From Leptolyngbya sp. PCC 6406 (GTDB lineage Bacteria > Cyanobacteriota > Cyanobacteriia > Phormidesmidales > Phormidesmidaceae): a stretch of DNA of 64,000 nt. The translations under genes were made by a program, and so were the position numbers. The notes below the pieces were generated by a model. The model was not told where the DNA came from. It saw only the letters and a list, made by a program, of their open reading frames with translations, and searched no databases. The DNA is taken from assembly GCF_000332095.2 (NCBI RefSeq), contig NZ_KI913949.1, positions 4,000,869 through 4,064,868 of the forward strand. The letters are read 5' to 3'. This document shows, in pieces, positions 48,176 through 56,781 of the stretch (within the stretch, counting starts at the first letter, position 1; every line of letters begins with the position of its first letter).

Positions 48176-48206
48176 TTCGGTTCTGGATTAACGATCCAGA
48201 ACCGAA
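48176..48206. terminator. hairpin after the Spy-like gene
   Basis: TTCGGTTCTGGAT pairs perfectly with ATCCAGAACCGAA across a 5-base loop (TAACG), 25 bp past the stop codon. No strong T-run follows. It is probably a 3'-end structure. Confidence 0.6.
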
Positions 48207-48230
48207 GATTTCGCCGCCTGCCCGCAGGGC

Positions 48231-48494
48231 TTTGGGGTAGGGGCGCGGTTTCCGCGCCCAATGCAGAATGTCGCTCGGAATGACAGGCTTCCCTCTGTGT
48301 CTTCGGGAGGAGTAACCGAGTCGTAGGGTGGTTGCCCGGTGGGCGGGTGGCCGATATTGGGCTTTGGGGTAGGGGCGCGGTTTCCGCGCCCAATGCAGAA
48401 TGTCGCTCGGAATGACAGGCTTCCCTCTGTGTCTTCGGGAGGAGTAACCGAGTCGTAGGGTGGCTGCCCGGTGGGCGGGTGGCCGATATTGGGC
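48231..48494. repeat. two tandem 132-bp repeats with hairpins
   Basis: A 132-bp unit starting TTTGGGGTAGGGGCGCGG occurs at 48231-48362 and again at 48363-48494 with about one visible base change (GGTTGCCC/GGCTGCCC). Each contains the perfect hairpin GGGCGCGG-TTT-CCGCGCCC (48241-48259 and 48373-48391). The gap between the Spy-like gene and the sugar gene otherwise holds nothing recognisable. Confidence 0.9.
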
Positions 48495-48755
48495 TGGTGG
48501 TGGGGTGTTATTTAATTGCACGTCCTCTAGGACATCTAGGCGGCAAGCGGAAGGCGGCAACCAGAAAGCAGATTGCCGTGAACGAAGCCAAACGGAATGG
48601 GAATTGGGGCATTCATTCCCCTATAAGGTGTTTGGGAAGTCGCAGTTCTCCGTAAATCCTGGTAGAAGGGGTTACTCCAAGGGCTAGGAGGGGTATCCTC
48701 CTGAGTGTAGCCGCAGGAGCCCCTTGTTCCTGGTCCTTCTCGACACCTAATTCCT

Positions 48756-49718
48756 ATGCGAATTTTAGTCACTGGCGGAGCCGGTTTTATTGGCTCGCAC
48801 CTCATTGACCGCCTAATGGAGACTAACCATGAGGTTCTCTGCCTAGATAACTTTTTCACCGGGCACAAGCGCAACATTCAGCATTGGTTTGGCAATCCCC
48901 GCTTTGAACTGATTCGCCACGACATTACAGAGCCCATCCGCCTAGAGGTGGATCAGATTTACCACTTGGCTTGCCCCGCTTCCCCGGTTCACTATCAGTA
49001 CAATCCCGTCAAAACGAGCAAGACCAACTTCCTCGGCACCCTCAATATGTTGGGCTTGGCTAAGCGGGTTAAAGCCCGTTTCTTTCTCGCCTCCACCTCC
49101 GAAGTCTATGGGGATCCTGAAATTCACCCCCAGCCAGAAAGTTATCGGGGCAATGTTAACCCCATTGGTATCCGCAGTTGCTACGACGAGGGCAAGCGGG
49201 TGGCGGAAACCCTAGCTTTTGACTACTACCGCCAAAATAGTGTGGATATTCGGGTGGTGCGGATCTTTAATACCTATGGTCCCCGGATGTTAGAGAACGA
49301 TGGCCGGGTTGTGAGCAACCTGATTGTCCAGTCTCTCAAGGGCATTCCCCTGACGGTGTACGGCGATGGATCCCAAACCCGGAGCTTCTGCTACGTCTCG
49401 GACTTGGTGGAGGGATTCATTCGGCTGATGAATAGCGACACCGTTGGCCCCGTCAACCTGGGTAACCCGGATGAGTACACCATCTTGCAATTGGCGGAAA
49501 CCATTCAGGCCATGGTCAACCCCGAAGCCCGACTTAAGTTTGAACCCCTGCCCCAGGATGACCCCCGCCGTCGCAAGCCTGATATCACTCTGGCCAAGAC
49601 GGCTCTTGGCTGGGAGCCCACTATCCCCCTGACTCTAGGTCTGCAAAAGACCATTGAAGATTTTCGGGCTCGCATTGCTATGGGGATCCCCTCCATGGCG
49701 GAATCTACCTTGATCTAG
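48756..49718 (+). CDS. UDP-glucuronate decarboxylase (UDP-xylose synthase)
   Basis: This short-chain dehydrogenase-fold enzyme converts UDP-glucuronate to UDP-xylose in the cytoplasm. The 320 residues hold the NAD loop [11 protein letters not shown] near residue 7, substrate-side STSEVYGDP near 115, the family-diagnostic RSCYDEGKR (catalytic Tyr-x3-Lys) near 145, and [11 protein letters not shown]. Its substrate would come from the UDP-glucose dehydrogenase encoded 228 bp downstream, a two-step route to xylosyl units for surface polysaccharide. Confidence 0.93.
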   Translation: MRILVTGGAGFIGSHLIDRLMETNHEVLCLDNFFTGHKRNIQHWFGNPRFELIRHDITEPIRLEVDQIYHLACPASPVHYQYNPVKTSKTNFLGTLNMLGLAKRVKARFFLASTSEVYGDPEIHPQPESYRGNVNPIGIRSCYDEGKRVAETLAFDYYRQNSVDIRVVRIFNTYGPRMLENDGRVVSNLIVQSLKGIPLTVYGDGSQTRSFCYVSDLVEGFIRLMNSDTVGPVNLGNPDEYTILQLAETIQAMVNPEARLKFEPLPQDDPRRRKPDITLAKTALGWEPTIPLTLGLQKTIEDFRARIAMGIPSMAESTLI

Positions 49719-49946
49719 ATCTCCCTAACCGTTCGTGGCTCAGTGCCGACTGGGCCACGAGCTGGTGGGTGATGATTTCCAGCGCTACACCCCAGGGTTT
49801 AACCGCTGGAAACTACCACTGGAAACTATCGTGTCGGTTGCTGCCCTTGGGAACCCTAGCCCTAGATATCAATATTGATGGGCACCCCCCGCCAAGTGGC
49901 ATCTATTTTGGAAAGCTCACCTTAGTGCAATGAGGACTGTAACCCT

Positions 49947-51329
49947 ATGCGTGTTTGTGTAATTGGAACTGGATATGTGGGCCTAGTGACCGGTGTCTGC
50001 CTATCCCACATTGGTCATGATGTCATTTGCGTTGATAACAACGAGCAAAAAGTGACCCTGATGCGGTCGGGTCAGTCGCCGATCTATGAGCCCGGTCTGT
50101 CGGAGTTGATGAAGTCTTCTATGGAGGTGGGGCGACTCACCTTTACGACGGATCTGGCGGCGGGGGTGGCCCACGGTGAGATTCTGTTCATTGCTGTGGG
50201 TACGCCGCCTTTGCCTACGGGGGAGAGTGATACCCGCTATGTGGAGGCGGTAGCCCGTGGAATTGGCGCTCACCTGAATGGGGGCTATAAGGTCATCGTC
50301 AATAAGTCTACGGTGCCCATTGGTTCGGGGGACTGGGTCCGGATGATCGTCTTGGATGGTATTGCCGAACGCAGAAAGGCGCTGGTGGGGGCTGGAGGAC
50401 CGTCTACGGAGGAGGCCATTCAGGCCGACTTTGATGTGGTCAGTAATCCTGAGTTTCTGCGGGAGGGCTCGGCGGTCTACGATACCTTCAACCCTGATCG
50501 TATTGTCCTGGGGAGCAACAATGAACGCGCGATCTCGATGATGCAGGAACTCTATGCCCCCTTGGTGGAGCGTAAGTTTGCTGAGGAGGCGGATCTGCCT
50601 CAGGTGCCCGTGGTGGTGACGGACCTGAGTTCCGCCGAGATGGTGAAGTACGCTTCCAATGCCTTCCTGGCCACCAAGATTAGCTTCATTAATGAAGTGG
50701 CCAATATTTGCGATCGCGTTGGAGCCGATGTCACCCAGGTGGCTCTGGGCATTGGCCTCGATTCCCGTATTGGTAAGAAGTTCCTCCAGGCGGGCATTGG
50801 CTGGGGTGGCTCCTGCTTCCCGAAGGATGTGCTGGCCCTACTACACACTGCCGATGACTATGGCTACGAGGCAGAATTGCTGAAGGCCACCGTCAGCGTC
50901 AACCAGCACCAACGACTGGTGGCCCTGGAAAAACTCCAGCAGGAACTCAAAATCCTGAAGGGCAAAACCATTGGCCTTCTGGGGCTCACCTTCAAGCCCG
51001 ACACCGACGACATGCGAGATGCCCCCTCTCTGACCCTGATCGAGCAGCTTAATCGTCTGGGGGCCAGGGTCAAAGCCTACGATCCCATCGTCTCCCAAAG
51101 TGGTCTGCGGGATGGTCTATCGGGGGTGATTGTGGAAACGGATCCCGAACGACTGGCGGACGGCTGTGATGCCCTCGTACTGGTCACAGACTGGAAGCAA
51201 TTTGAGTCTCTCGACTACGGCAAGATGGCGAAGCTTATGCACACGCCAGTGCTGATCGATGGCCGCAACTTCCTGAATCAAAAGGCTATGGAAGCCGCAG
51301 GGTTCCGCTACCTGGGTATTGGCCGTTAG
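49947..51329 (+). CDS. UDP-glucose 6-dehydrogenase
   Basis: Oxidises UDP-glucose to UDP-glucuronate with two NAD. The 460 residues have the Rossmann start VIGTGYVGLVTGVCLSHIGH, the substrate region NPEFLREGSAV near 168, the catalytic Cys in GIGWGGSCFPKD near 285 and the C-terminal domain LLGLTFKPDTDDMRDAPS. GAGGACT precedes the ATG. It provides substrate for the neighbouring UDP-xylose synthase. A mobile element begins two bases after its stop. Confidence 0.96.
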   Translation: MRVCVIGTGYVGLVTGVCLSHIGHDVICVDNNEQKVTLMRSGQSPIYEPGLSELMKSSMEVGRLTFTTDLAAGVAHGEILFIAVGTPPLPTGESDTRYVEAVARGIGAHLNGGYKVIVNKSTVPIGSGDWVRMIVLDGIAERRKALVGAGGPSTEEAIQADFDVVSNPEFLREGSAVYDTFNPDRIVLGSNNERAISMMQELYAPLVERKFAEEADLPQVPVVVTDLSSAEMVKYASNAFLATKISFINEVANICDRVGADVTQVALGIGLDSRIGKKFLQAGIGWGGSCFPKDVLALLHTADDYGYEAELLKATVSVNQHQRLVALEKLQQELKILKGKTIGLLGLTFKPDTDDMRDAPSLTLIEQLNRLGARVKAYDPIVSQSGLRDGLSGVIVETDPERLADGCDALVLVTDWKQFESLDYGKMAKLMHTPVLIDGRNFLNQKAMEAAGFRYLGIGR

Positions 51330-51330
51330 C

Positions 51331-51465
51331 CTAGTGCTCTGTCAAGCCTCAATTTGTAGGTTGGGTGCAGCGCTAGCGAAACCCAACATGACCCACCGCT
51401 GTTGGGTTCCACTCCGTTTCACCCAACCTACGCAGACTCCAAAGGTAAAGTTGACAGACACCTAG
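51331..51465 (-). mobile_element. CTAG-MITE family C, copy at the TM2-gene stop
   Basis: 135 bp, CTAGTGCTCTGTCAAGCC to GTTGACAGACACCTAG. Ends are inverted repeats (CTAGTGCTCTGTCAA / CTAGGTGTCTGTCAA). The right-end CTAG (51462-51465) contains the stop codon of the convergent TM2 gene. The interior matches the copy at 33432 without its nested insertion. Confidence 0.85.
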
Positions 51466-51884
51466 GACGTTCCCGATTCCGCCAACTCCAGTAGGTGTCG
51501 TCGCTGTTGTTCAAACTCCTGCTCTGTAATTAGCCCCTCCTGACGAAGCTGTTCTAGATCGCGAATGGCGGCGGCGATGGCCTGGGTCTGTTGTGCGATC
51601 GCGGTTCCTGTAGCTGGGGACTGCGATCGCCAAAATTGGGGCAGACCACTCCCCATCGGTATCGCCATCAGATACCAAATCGCCTCCAGAGCACAGGCCA
51701 TACGGGGAATTTGGGTCCATCCTAAAGACAAATAGAGCACTCCCCAAAGGGGCTGGCCCAGATAAAACTTGTGGAGGCCCGCCAAGGGAACAGGCGAGGG
51801 ATTCAGGGCTCCCGCCAGGGCTAAGGTGGCCGCCACCACCTTGCGCGGGGGATTTTGGGGAGGGGTATCTAGAAGGGGGGCCAT
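51462..51884 (-). CDS. TM2-domain protein with C-terminal SHOCT motif
   Basis: 140 residues. A TM2-type membrane hairpin (residues about 17-75) includes GLHKFYLGQPLWGVLYLSLG, matching the G-x-HxFYLG pattern of TM2 domains. A C-terminal SHOCT segment reads IRDLEQLRQEGLITEQEFEQ. The last codons GGA ACG TCC are followed by TAG, which lies in the CTAG border of the adjacent mobile element. Function unknown, inner-membrane location inferred. Confidence 0.82.
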   Translation of the reverse strand: MAPLLDTPPQNPPRKVVAATLALAGALNPSPVPLAGLHKFYLGQPLWGVLYLSLGWTQIPRMACALEAIWYLMAIPMGSGLPQFWRSQSPATGTAIAQQTQAIAAAIRDLEQLRQEGLITEQEFEQQRRHLLELAESGTS

Positions 51885-52669
51885 AGGGTGTGAGGGTGGA
51901 TGGGTGTGTATAGCCTGAAGGCATTCAAGAAAGGCGTTGGCGAAGCCACTCCCAGGGAGTTAGCCTGCCCATTGGCGATGAGCCTGCCTTTGGCATAGGG
52001 CTTGGGTGGCGGTTATTTGGAGAACTGGGATGAGTCCTCATGGGGGCAATACAGGGACTTTCTGGACGGGAGATGCCCCAGATCCCAAATTAATGGTCGC
52101 AGGTATCTGGTTTATGTCCGGTTGAGGGGCCTGGAGCCTAGAAAAGTCAGTTTAAACCAGCCGCCTAAAAATAAACCTTGCCCAAGTCCAGAAGTGGAGT
52201 TTTCCCGGTGGGGAAGCTCCAGATTTCGAGCTGGACTTGGTATCGCATTCCATATTGGACCGCCCCCGTCCCTATTGCGGTTGAGCTACCCTGGGCTAGC
52301 CCCCTCTGCCGTGATCCAGGATTGACGATTCATCACTTCTGTCCACCGATTCCGGTCTTCCTAGGTTACGGTGAGAAGCAACCCTAATCCAGAACGATGG
52401 GTCTGTATTGCTTCATGAGCCAAAATGAGCTGCCCTTTGCCTCAAATCCGACTCCGTATATATTCGTATATTCATTATCCTAGGAAGGAATGGTGCTCTC
52501 TTGAGGCGTGTCCTAGCGGATCCTAGGCCAGACGACGGAGAAGCCACCCTTCTCTAGCGAAAGAGGTCTATGAAGCGTACTTGAGTACACTGCTTTCCTG
52601 GAGCGCCTGTCCCAGACCCTTTCGCTACCCCGTTCTATCCCCTACCGTCGCCACATCAGGCCGTCTTGC
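51885..52669. other. 785-bp gap with repeat fragments, no gene recognised
   Basis: Near 51936-51976 lies GAAGCCACTCCCAGGGAGTT, a block shared with about 11200-11231. One plus-strand frame (52002-52325) has no ribosome site or family resemblance. The final 170 bp may hold the promoter of the J-domain gene, but no boxes were clear. Confidence 0.5.
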
Positions 52670-53584
52670 ATGTCGAATGCCGATTTCTCGCCCGATTGGA
52701 TTAAACGCTTTGCGACCGATCCCTATGCTGTCCTGGGGTTAGCGGTGACGGCTGACGAGCGCCGTATTTTGAAGCGTTATCACCAGGTCGCAAAACAACT
52801 TCACCCCGATGTCCAATCTGGCAACGATGACGCCGGCGAAGCGTTTGCAAATCAAGTCCTGACCCGGTTTGTGAATCCGGCCTATCAGCGCCTCAAACAG
52901 GAGAAGGGGCGTGCTGAAACCCTGGCTACTCTACGGTTTAAGGTGCGCCGTCTGAGTCGCGAAGAGAAACTCCAGGCGCGACGGGATCTGGCGCAAAAGT
53001 TGATGGTCGTGCCCGAATCAGAGGTGGATACCTTCTACGAGCAGACCCTCACCCAACTGTCGGAGATTCAATACGAGTCTGCTGAGACATTTATCCAGCA
53101 GACCGCTGCGATCGCAGAATTGAACATGATCTATCTGCGCCGCAAGATGGGGGATCCGGTAATTCGGGAAAAACGCGCCGGTCTAGTCTCCTCCGCCACA
53201 ATCCAGACTCCAGTAACGGCTCCCCCCCCCGCCCCCTTCGAACCGGAGCCCGAACCCGTCAACTACGCTCAACGCCATATTGAGCGGGCCAAAACCTACA
53301 TTGCGAACAAGCGCTACCCCCAAGCAATCCAAGAGTTACGGGATGCCGTCCGCATTGAAGCCACTAACGCGGGCTACCACACCATGCTGGGCCAAGCCTA
53401 CCTACTCAACAAGATGGAGGGGATGGCCAAGGTCCATATTCGCCAAGCCTTAAAACTCAATCCTCGCCATGCTGTAGCCCTCAAGTACGCGCACCAGCTT
53501 GCCATCGATACCGGCGAATACAACAACAATGGTTCCCAACAGAAGGGGGGCGGGTTATTTGGCATGTTTGCTAAGAAGCGCTAA
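52670..53584 (+). CDS. J-domain protein with TPR repeats
   Basis: 304 residues. An N-terminal J-domain (DPYAVLGLAVTADERRILKR, then the HPD motif in KQLHPDVQSG near residue 45) should stimulate a DnaK ATPase. A helical middle and Pro-rich linker (APPPAPFEPEPEP) follow. TPR-like repeats lie around 205-285 (AKTYIANKRYPQAIQELRDA, HTMLGQAYLLNKMEGMAKVH). The C-terminus is Gly/Lys-rich. It is typical of cyanobacterial J-TPR proteins and may guide client proteins. The gene stands alone, 141 bp ahead of the DUF1825 gene. Confidence 0.9.
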   Translation: MSNADFSPDWIKRFATDPYAVLGLAVTADERRILKRYHQVAKQLHPDVQSGNDDAGEAFANQVLTRFVNPAYQRLKQEKGRAETLATLRFKVRRLSREEKLQARRDLAQKLMVVPESEVDTFYEQTLTQLSEIQYESAETFIQQTAAIAELNMIYLRRKMGDPVIREKRAGLVSSATIQTPVTAPPPAPFEPEPEPVNYAQRHIERAKTYIANKRYPQAIQELRDAVRIEATNAGYHTMLGQAYLLNKMEGMAKVHIRQALKLNPRHAVALKYAHQLAIDTGEYNNNGSQQKGGGLFGMFAKKR

Positions 53585-53725
53585 GGGTGGGGATATTTCA
53601 CCTTGGCCAGCGGCGGGGATCCTTCGTAGGCTAGGGATATTCAAGATCTAAGACACCCTTCTAGCGGTTCCCTGGAATCTAGCTGGTAAGGCAACTTACG
53701 AAAGGTCAGCGAGGAAGATAGGGAT

Positions 53726-54043
53726 ATGGGCTTTTTTGATTCCGAGATTGTTCAACAAGAAGCGATGCAACTGTTTCAGGACTATCAAAACCTGATGCAG
53801 TTGGGCAGTAGCTACGGTAAGTTTGACCGCGAGGGCAAGATCCTCTACATCGAGAAGATGGAAACCATGATGGAGCGCTACCGCATCTTCATGAAGCGCT
53901 TCGAGCTGTCTGAGGACTTTGCCGCCCAGATGACGGTGGAGCAGCTCAAAACCCAGCTCAATCAGTTTGGGGTCACACCCCAGCAGATGTTTGACCAGAT
54001 GCATCAAACTCTGGAACGGATGAAGGCGGAAATCGATAAGTAG
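53726..54043 (+). CDS. DUF1825 family cyanobacterial protein
   Basis: This 105-residue all-helical protein opens MGFFDSEIVQQEAMQLFQDY and includes GSSYGKFDREGKILYIEKME and RYRIFMKRFELSEDFAAQMT, the conserved core of DUF1825, a cyanobacterium-restricted family of unknown function. GAGGAAGATAGGG precedes the ATG. It is convergent with pth. Confidence 0.92.
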   Translation: MGFFDSEIVQQEAMQLFQDYQNLMQLGSSYGKFDREGKILYIEKMETMMERYRIFMKRFELSEDFAAQMTVEQLKTQLNQFGVTPQQMFDQMHQTLERMKAEIDK

Positions 54044-54071
54044 TTTTAGACCCCCTTAGACGACCCAATGC

Positions 54072-54713
54072 CTAACCCAGGGCGCTAGGGGCTTCAATGG
54101 TGCGGCCATTAAAACGACTCATAGCCTTCTCGACGCCCTCCCGCAGGGCCATTTCCACGACATCTGCCGCTAGGGTAACCACCTCTTCCATGTGGGCGCG
54201 CTCGGCGGCAGAGGGGCGGCCTAGGACATGGGCCACGACGGCGCGATCACCGGGTTCCCCTGTCGCTGTTCTGCCGATGCCTAGGCGCAGACGGGGGAAG
54301 TCTTGCCCCCCCAGGTGGGCAATTAGGGATTTCATGCCGTTATGGCCGCCAGCGGAGCCCGACAGTCGTAGCCGCAGTCGCCCCGTGGCCAGATCCATGT
54401 CGTCATAGATCACGAGCACGGCCTCGGGCTCCACTTTGTACCAATCCAAGACCGCCCGCACCGATTGACCGGAGCGGTTCATGTAGGTTTGGGGCTTGAG
54501 AAGACCAACCTTGTGCCCTGCGGCCCAGCCCTCGCCGTAGATGCCTTGGAACTTAGCTTGACTGGCTAGGGCAACCTGCCAGCGGTGGGCCAAGGTATCT
54601 ACCACCTCAAAGCCAATGTTGTGGCGAGTCTTGGCATATTTTTCGCCGGGATTCCCCAGGCCCACCACCAATCGGGGAATAATCAAGTGGGGAGTGGCGC
54701 TATCGTCAGCCAT
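54072..54713 (-). CDS. pth: peptidyl-tRNA hydrolase
   Basis: Pth recycles tRNA from peptidyl-tRNA released by ribosome drop-off. Start at ATG 54713 (MADDSATPHLIIPRL) gives 213 residues. Motifs: VVGLGNPGEKYAKTRHNIGF with the catalytic His, LLKPQTYMNRSGQSV, VIYDDMDLATGRLRLR, and SAGGHNGMKSLIAHLG. In-frame starts up to 54788 would add a leader not usual in the family. Confidence 0.95.
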   Translation of the reverse strand: MADDSATPHLIIPRLVVGLGNPGEKYAKTRHNIGFEVVDTLAHRWQVALASQAKFQGIYGEGWAAGHKVGLLKPQTYMNRSGQSVRAVLDWYKVEPEAVLVIYDDMDLATGRLRLRLSGSAGGHNGMKSLIAHLGGQDFPRLRLGIGRTATGEPGDRAVVAHVLGRPSAAERAHMEEVVTLAADVVEMALREGVEKAMSRFNGRTIEAPSALG

Positions 54714-54894
54714 GGCAACAGAATGAATTACAACAGAGGGCCGGGTCAATCTCATTTTTGCAAACTTATGGCCCCATCCTGTGGCCAAAGTCCAAGGTCG
54801 CTACCCCAAGCGGCAGCATTTTCCTGCGAGTCCCTAATGGTGATCCACGGCGCTCGGAGCCGTTCCTAGGGAAAATGGCAAAACGGCTGCTCAG

Positions 54895-55797
54895 CTAGTT
54901 GCTCACCAGTAGCCAGATGCCTGCCAAGGCTACGAGCACGCCCAGTACGGCCCGTCCCGTCACCCGTTCTCCCAGGAGAGCGGCGATGGGGAGGACAAAC
55001 AGGGGGCTGGTGGCGGTCAGGGATTGAGCAATGCCTGTGGAGGCATACTTGAATGCCACCTGCTGAAGCCAGATGGCGAGATAGGTGCCGAGAAAGGCGG
55101 TCAGTATCAGAACGGGCCAAATCTGGGGCGATCGCAATCCTTGAAATGGGGCACGGCCTTGTCCCCGCCCTAGGAGCAGGAAGAGCAGGACTCCGACCCC
55201 AGCCCCCAATCGCAGCAGACTACTCCAGAGGGGATCTACTGCTGTGTTTGCCAGGGCGGCGCGGGACATGACGGCACCGCTGGCCTGCCCCAGGGCGGCT
55301 AAAGCCCCCCAGACAATGCCGCGCCTTGGAGACAAGCCTACTCCGGCTCCCGCTGCGGGAACACCCTCGGAAATGACCCAACTCACCCCCAGCAGGGTGA
55401 GAAAAATGCCGACCCATGCGATCGCACTTAAGGTTTCCTTTAGAAAAACTAGGGCCAGTACCGCTGAGAGGGGGGGAGCCAAGCATTCCATCAGGAGGGC
55501 ACGACGGGGGCCGAGGTGATTGACGGCGCTGAAGTAGGCGGTATCCCCCAGACCAATGCCGATGGCTCCACTCAGCACTAACCACAGGACCGAGGCTCCC
55601 GGCAATTGGGGCGCTGTTCCCGATCGCAGCACCAGGGTCAGGCTAATAAATGCGATCGCAATGCCGCCCTTGACCAAGTTCAGAACCAGGGGCGATAGAG
55701 TTTTGCCCAAGCGCCCGAATAGCACCGTCGCGATCGCCCACAGTGCCGCCGCCGTCAGGGCTGCGGTTTCCCCCTGACCCAGGTACCCATTATCCAA
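54895..55797 (-). CDS. EamA/DMT-family transporter
   Basis: 300 residues with about ten membrane helices in two EamA repeats (residues about 10-140 and 155-298). The repeats carry LWAIATVLFGRLGKTLSPLV and LVLSGAIGIGLGDTAYFSAV in the first, and LTAFLGTYLAIWLQQVAFKY in the second. Such drug/metabolite transporters export amino acids or other small molecules, and the substrate is unknown. The frame opens at a TTG (MDNGYLGQGE), and no better ATG is nearby. Confidence 0.88.
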   Translation of the reverse strand: MDNGYLGQGETAALTAAALWAIATVLFGRLGKTLSPLVLNLVKGGIAIAFISLTLVLRSGTAPQLPGASVLWLVLSGAIGIGLGDTAYFSAVNHLGPRRALLMECLAPPLSAVLALVFLKETLSAIAWVGIFLTLLGVSWVISEGVPAAGAGVGLSPRRGIVWGALAALGQASGAVMSRAALANTAVDPLWSSLLRLGAGVGVLLFLLLGRGQGRAPFQGLRSPQIWPVLILTAFLGTYLAIWLQQVAFKYASTGIAQSLTATSPLFVLPIAALLGERVTGRAVLGVLVALAGIWLLVSN

Positions 55798-55964
55798 TGC
55801 TTGTCACCGCCTGAATTTTCCTTGTCAGCCTATCGGAAAAAGCCAGCGGTGGTAGATAACCTCGAACTCAACATCAATGGCCCTCAACCGTCCGCTGCAT
55901 TGGAATTATGGGGAGACCGTTTTAGCTGTGAAGAAGTGCTTCGTAACGATCGCGATCGCCTCAT

Positions 55965-56501
55965 CTATGAAACGCATTTAAGAGCCAGTAGTTCGCTTAA
56001 CTTATTCTTTAAGTCTGGCGATACCATCAGTGGCTTATAAACTTCGCCTTCATAGGGACACCAAACGTAGCCGGTACTGAAAGGTTGAAATAAAGTCGAG
56101 GCTCCGAGCGATTGCCAAACTGCCTCAGCCAAGACTAAACCTGGAAACCTGGGAACGGTTCCTTCCGAGATCAACTCACTATAGGTTCTAAATTCATCAA
56201 CTTCCACGCCAACCAAGGCATACCGAAAGGGGGGAGCAGACTGCAACTGCTGATAGAGTTCAATACCTAACTCCGTCATCTGGTAAGCAATGTCAGAACC
56301 CTCAATTCCCGCTTCACTGATGCCACTGGGACAAACCTGACACCACCAGTTCCCCTCGATATCCTGAAAAATTGCTGTATGGCATTGGGATGCATTACCG
56401 TTTGAAAAAAGATAGGAAAGACCGTCGAAATACTGGGCAAACTGCTCAGCAGCAACCTGTTTTGCCCCACATTCAGCCGACAAACTAAATGCCCACGTCA
56501 T
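55965..56501 (-). CDS. hypothetical protein (178 aa)
   Basis: A soluble-looking protein starting MTWAFSLSAECGAKQVAAEQ, with Trp/Cys-rich DIEGNWWCQVCPSG and GYVWCPYEGEVYK patches. No family is recognised. It is a little AT-richer than neighbours. The short remnant-like frame at 56518 lies directly upstream on the same strand, so the two may have been one locus, for instance a toxin and its immunity partner. That is speculation. Confidence 0.6.
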   Translation of the reverse strand: MTWAFSLSAECGAKQVAAEQFAQYFDGLSYLFSNGNASQCHTAIFQDIEGNWWCQVCPSGISEAGIEGSDIAYQMTELGIELYQQLQSAPPFRYALVGVEVDEFRTYSELISEGTVPRFPGLVLAEAVWQSLGASTLFQPFSTGYVWCPYEGEVYKPLMVSPDLKNKLSELLALKCVS

Positions 56502-56517
56502 TTTAACTAACCCTCTC

Positions 56518-56664
56518 TCAGCTAGTTTGGGTATTTGTCAATGCGGTCTCGTACTTTTCCAGGAGCATCGTGACTCTTGGCATAATGCTAATGCCAATGC
56601 CGAGCCTGACTCCCAAAAGCCGAGCACTGCGCCCCACTTTAGGTTTACCGTTTACTTCCGCCAT
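56518..56664 (-). pseudogene. short remnant-like frame upstream of the 178-aa gene
   Basis: From ATG 56664 the frame reads MAEVNGKPKVGRSARLLGVR and then 28 residues of unrelated composition. The opening 'GKPKVGRSARxLGVR' recalls conserved C-terminal segments of some polymorphic or secreted bacterial proteins, but the remainder does not continue, as expected of a frameshifted or truncated gene. Low confidence. Confidence 0.25.
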
Positions 56665-56781
56665 GCCTTGATAGTAAAGTTTCGTCACGCAACAGGAATG
56701 AACCAATCAATTTCAAGAGCATAGATCCAAAATTCCTCATTGCGGTCTAACACTATATCCCTCTGACCTATGGTGGGTAGG

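Noticed and set aside
55801-56040. 79-codon plus-strand frame (MSPPEFSLSAYRKKPAV) between the DMT transporter and the 178-aa gene
   Set aside because: It overlaps the 3' end of the 178-aa gene and has no ribosome site or recognised family. A remnant is possible but not supportable.
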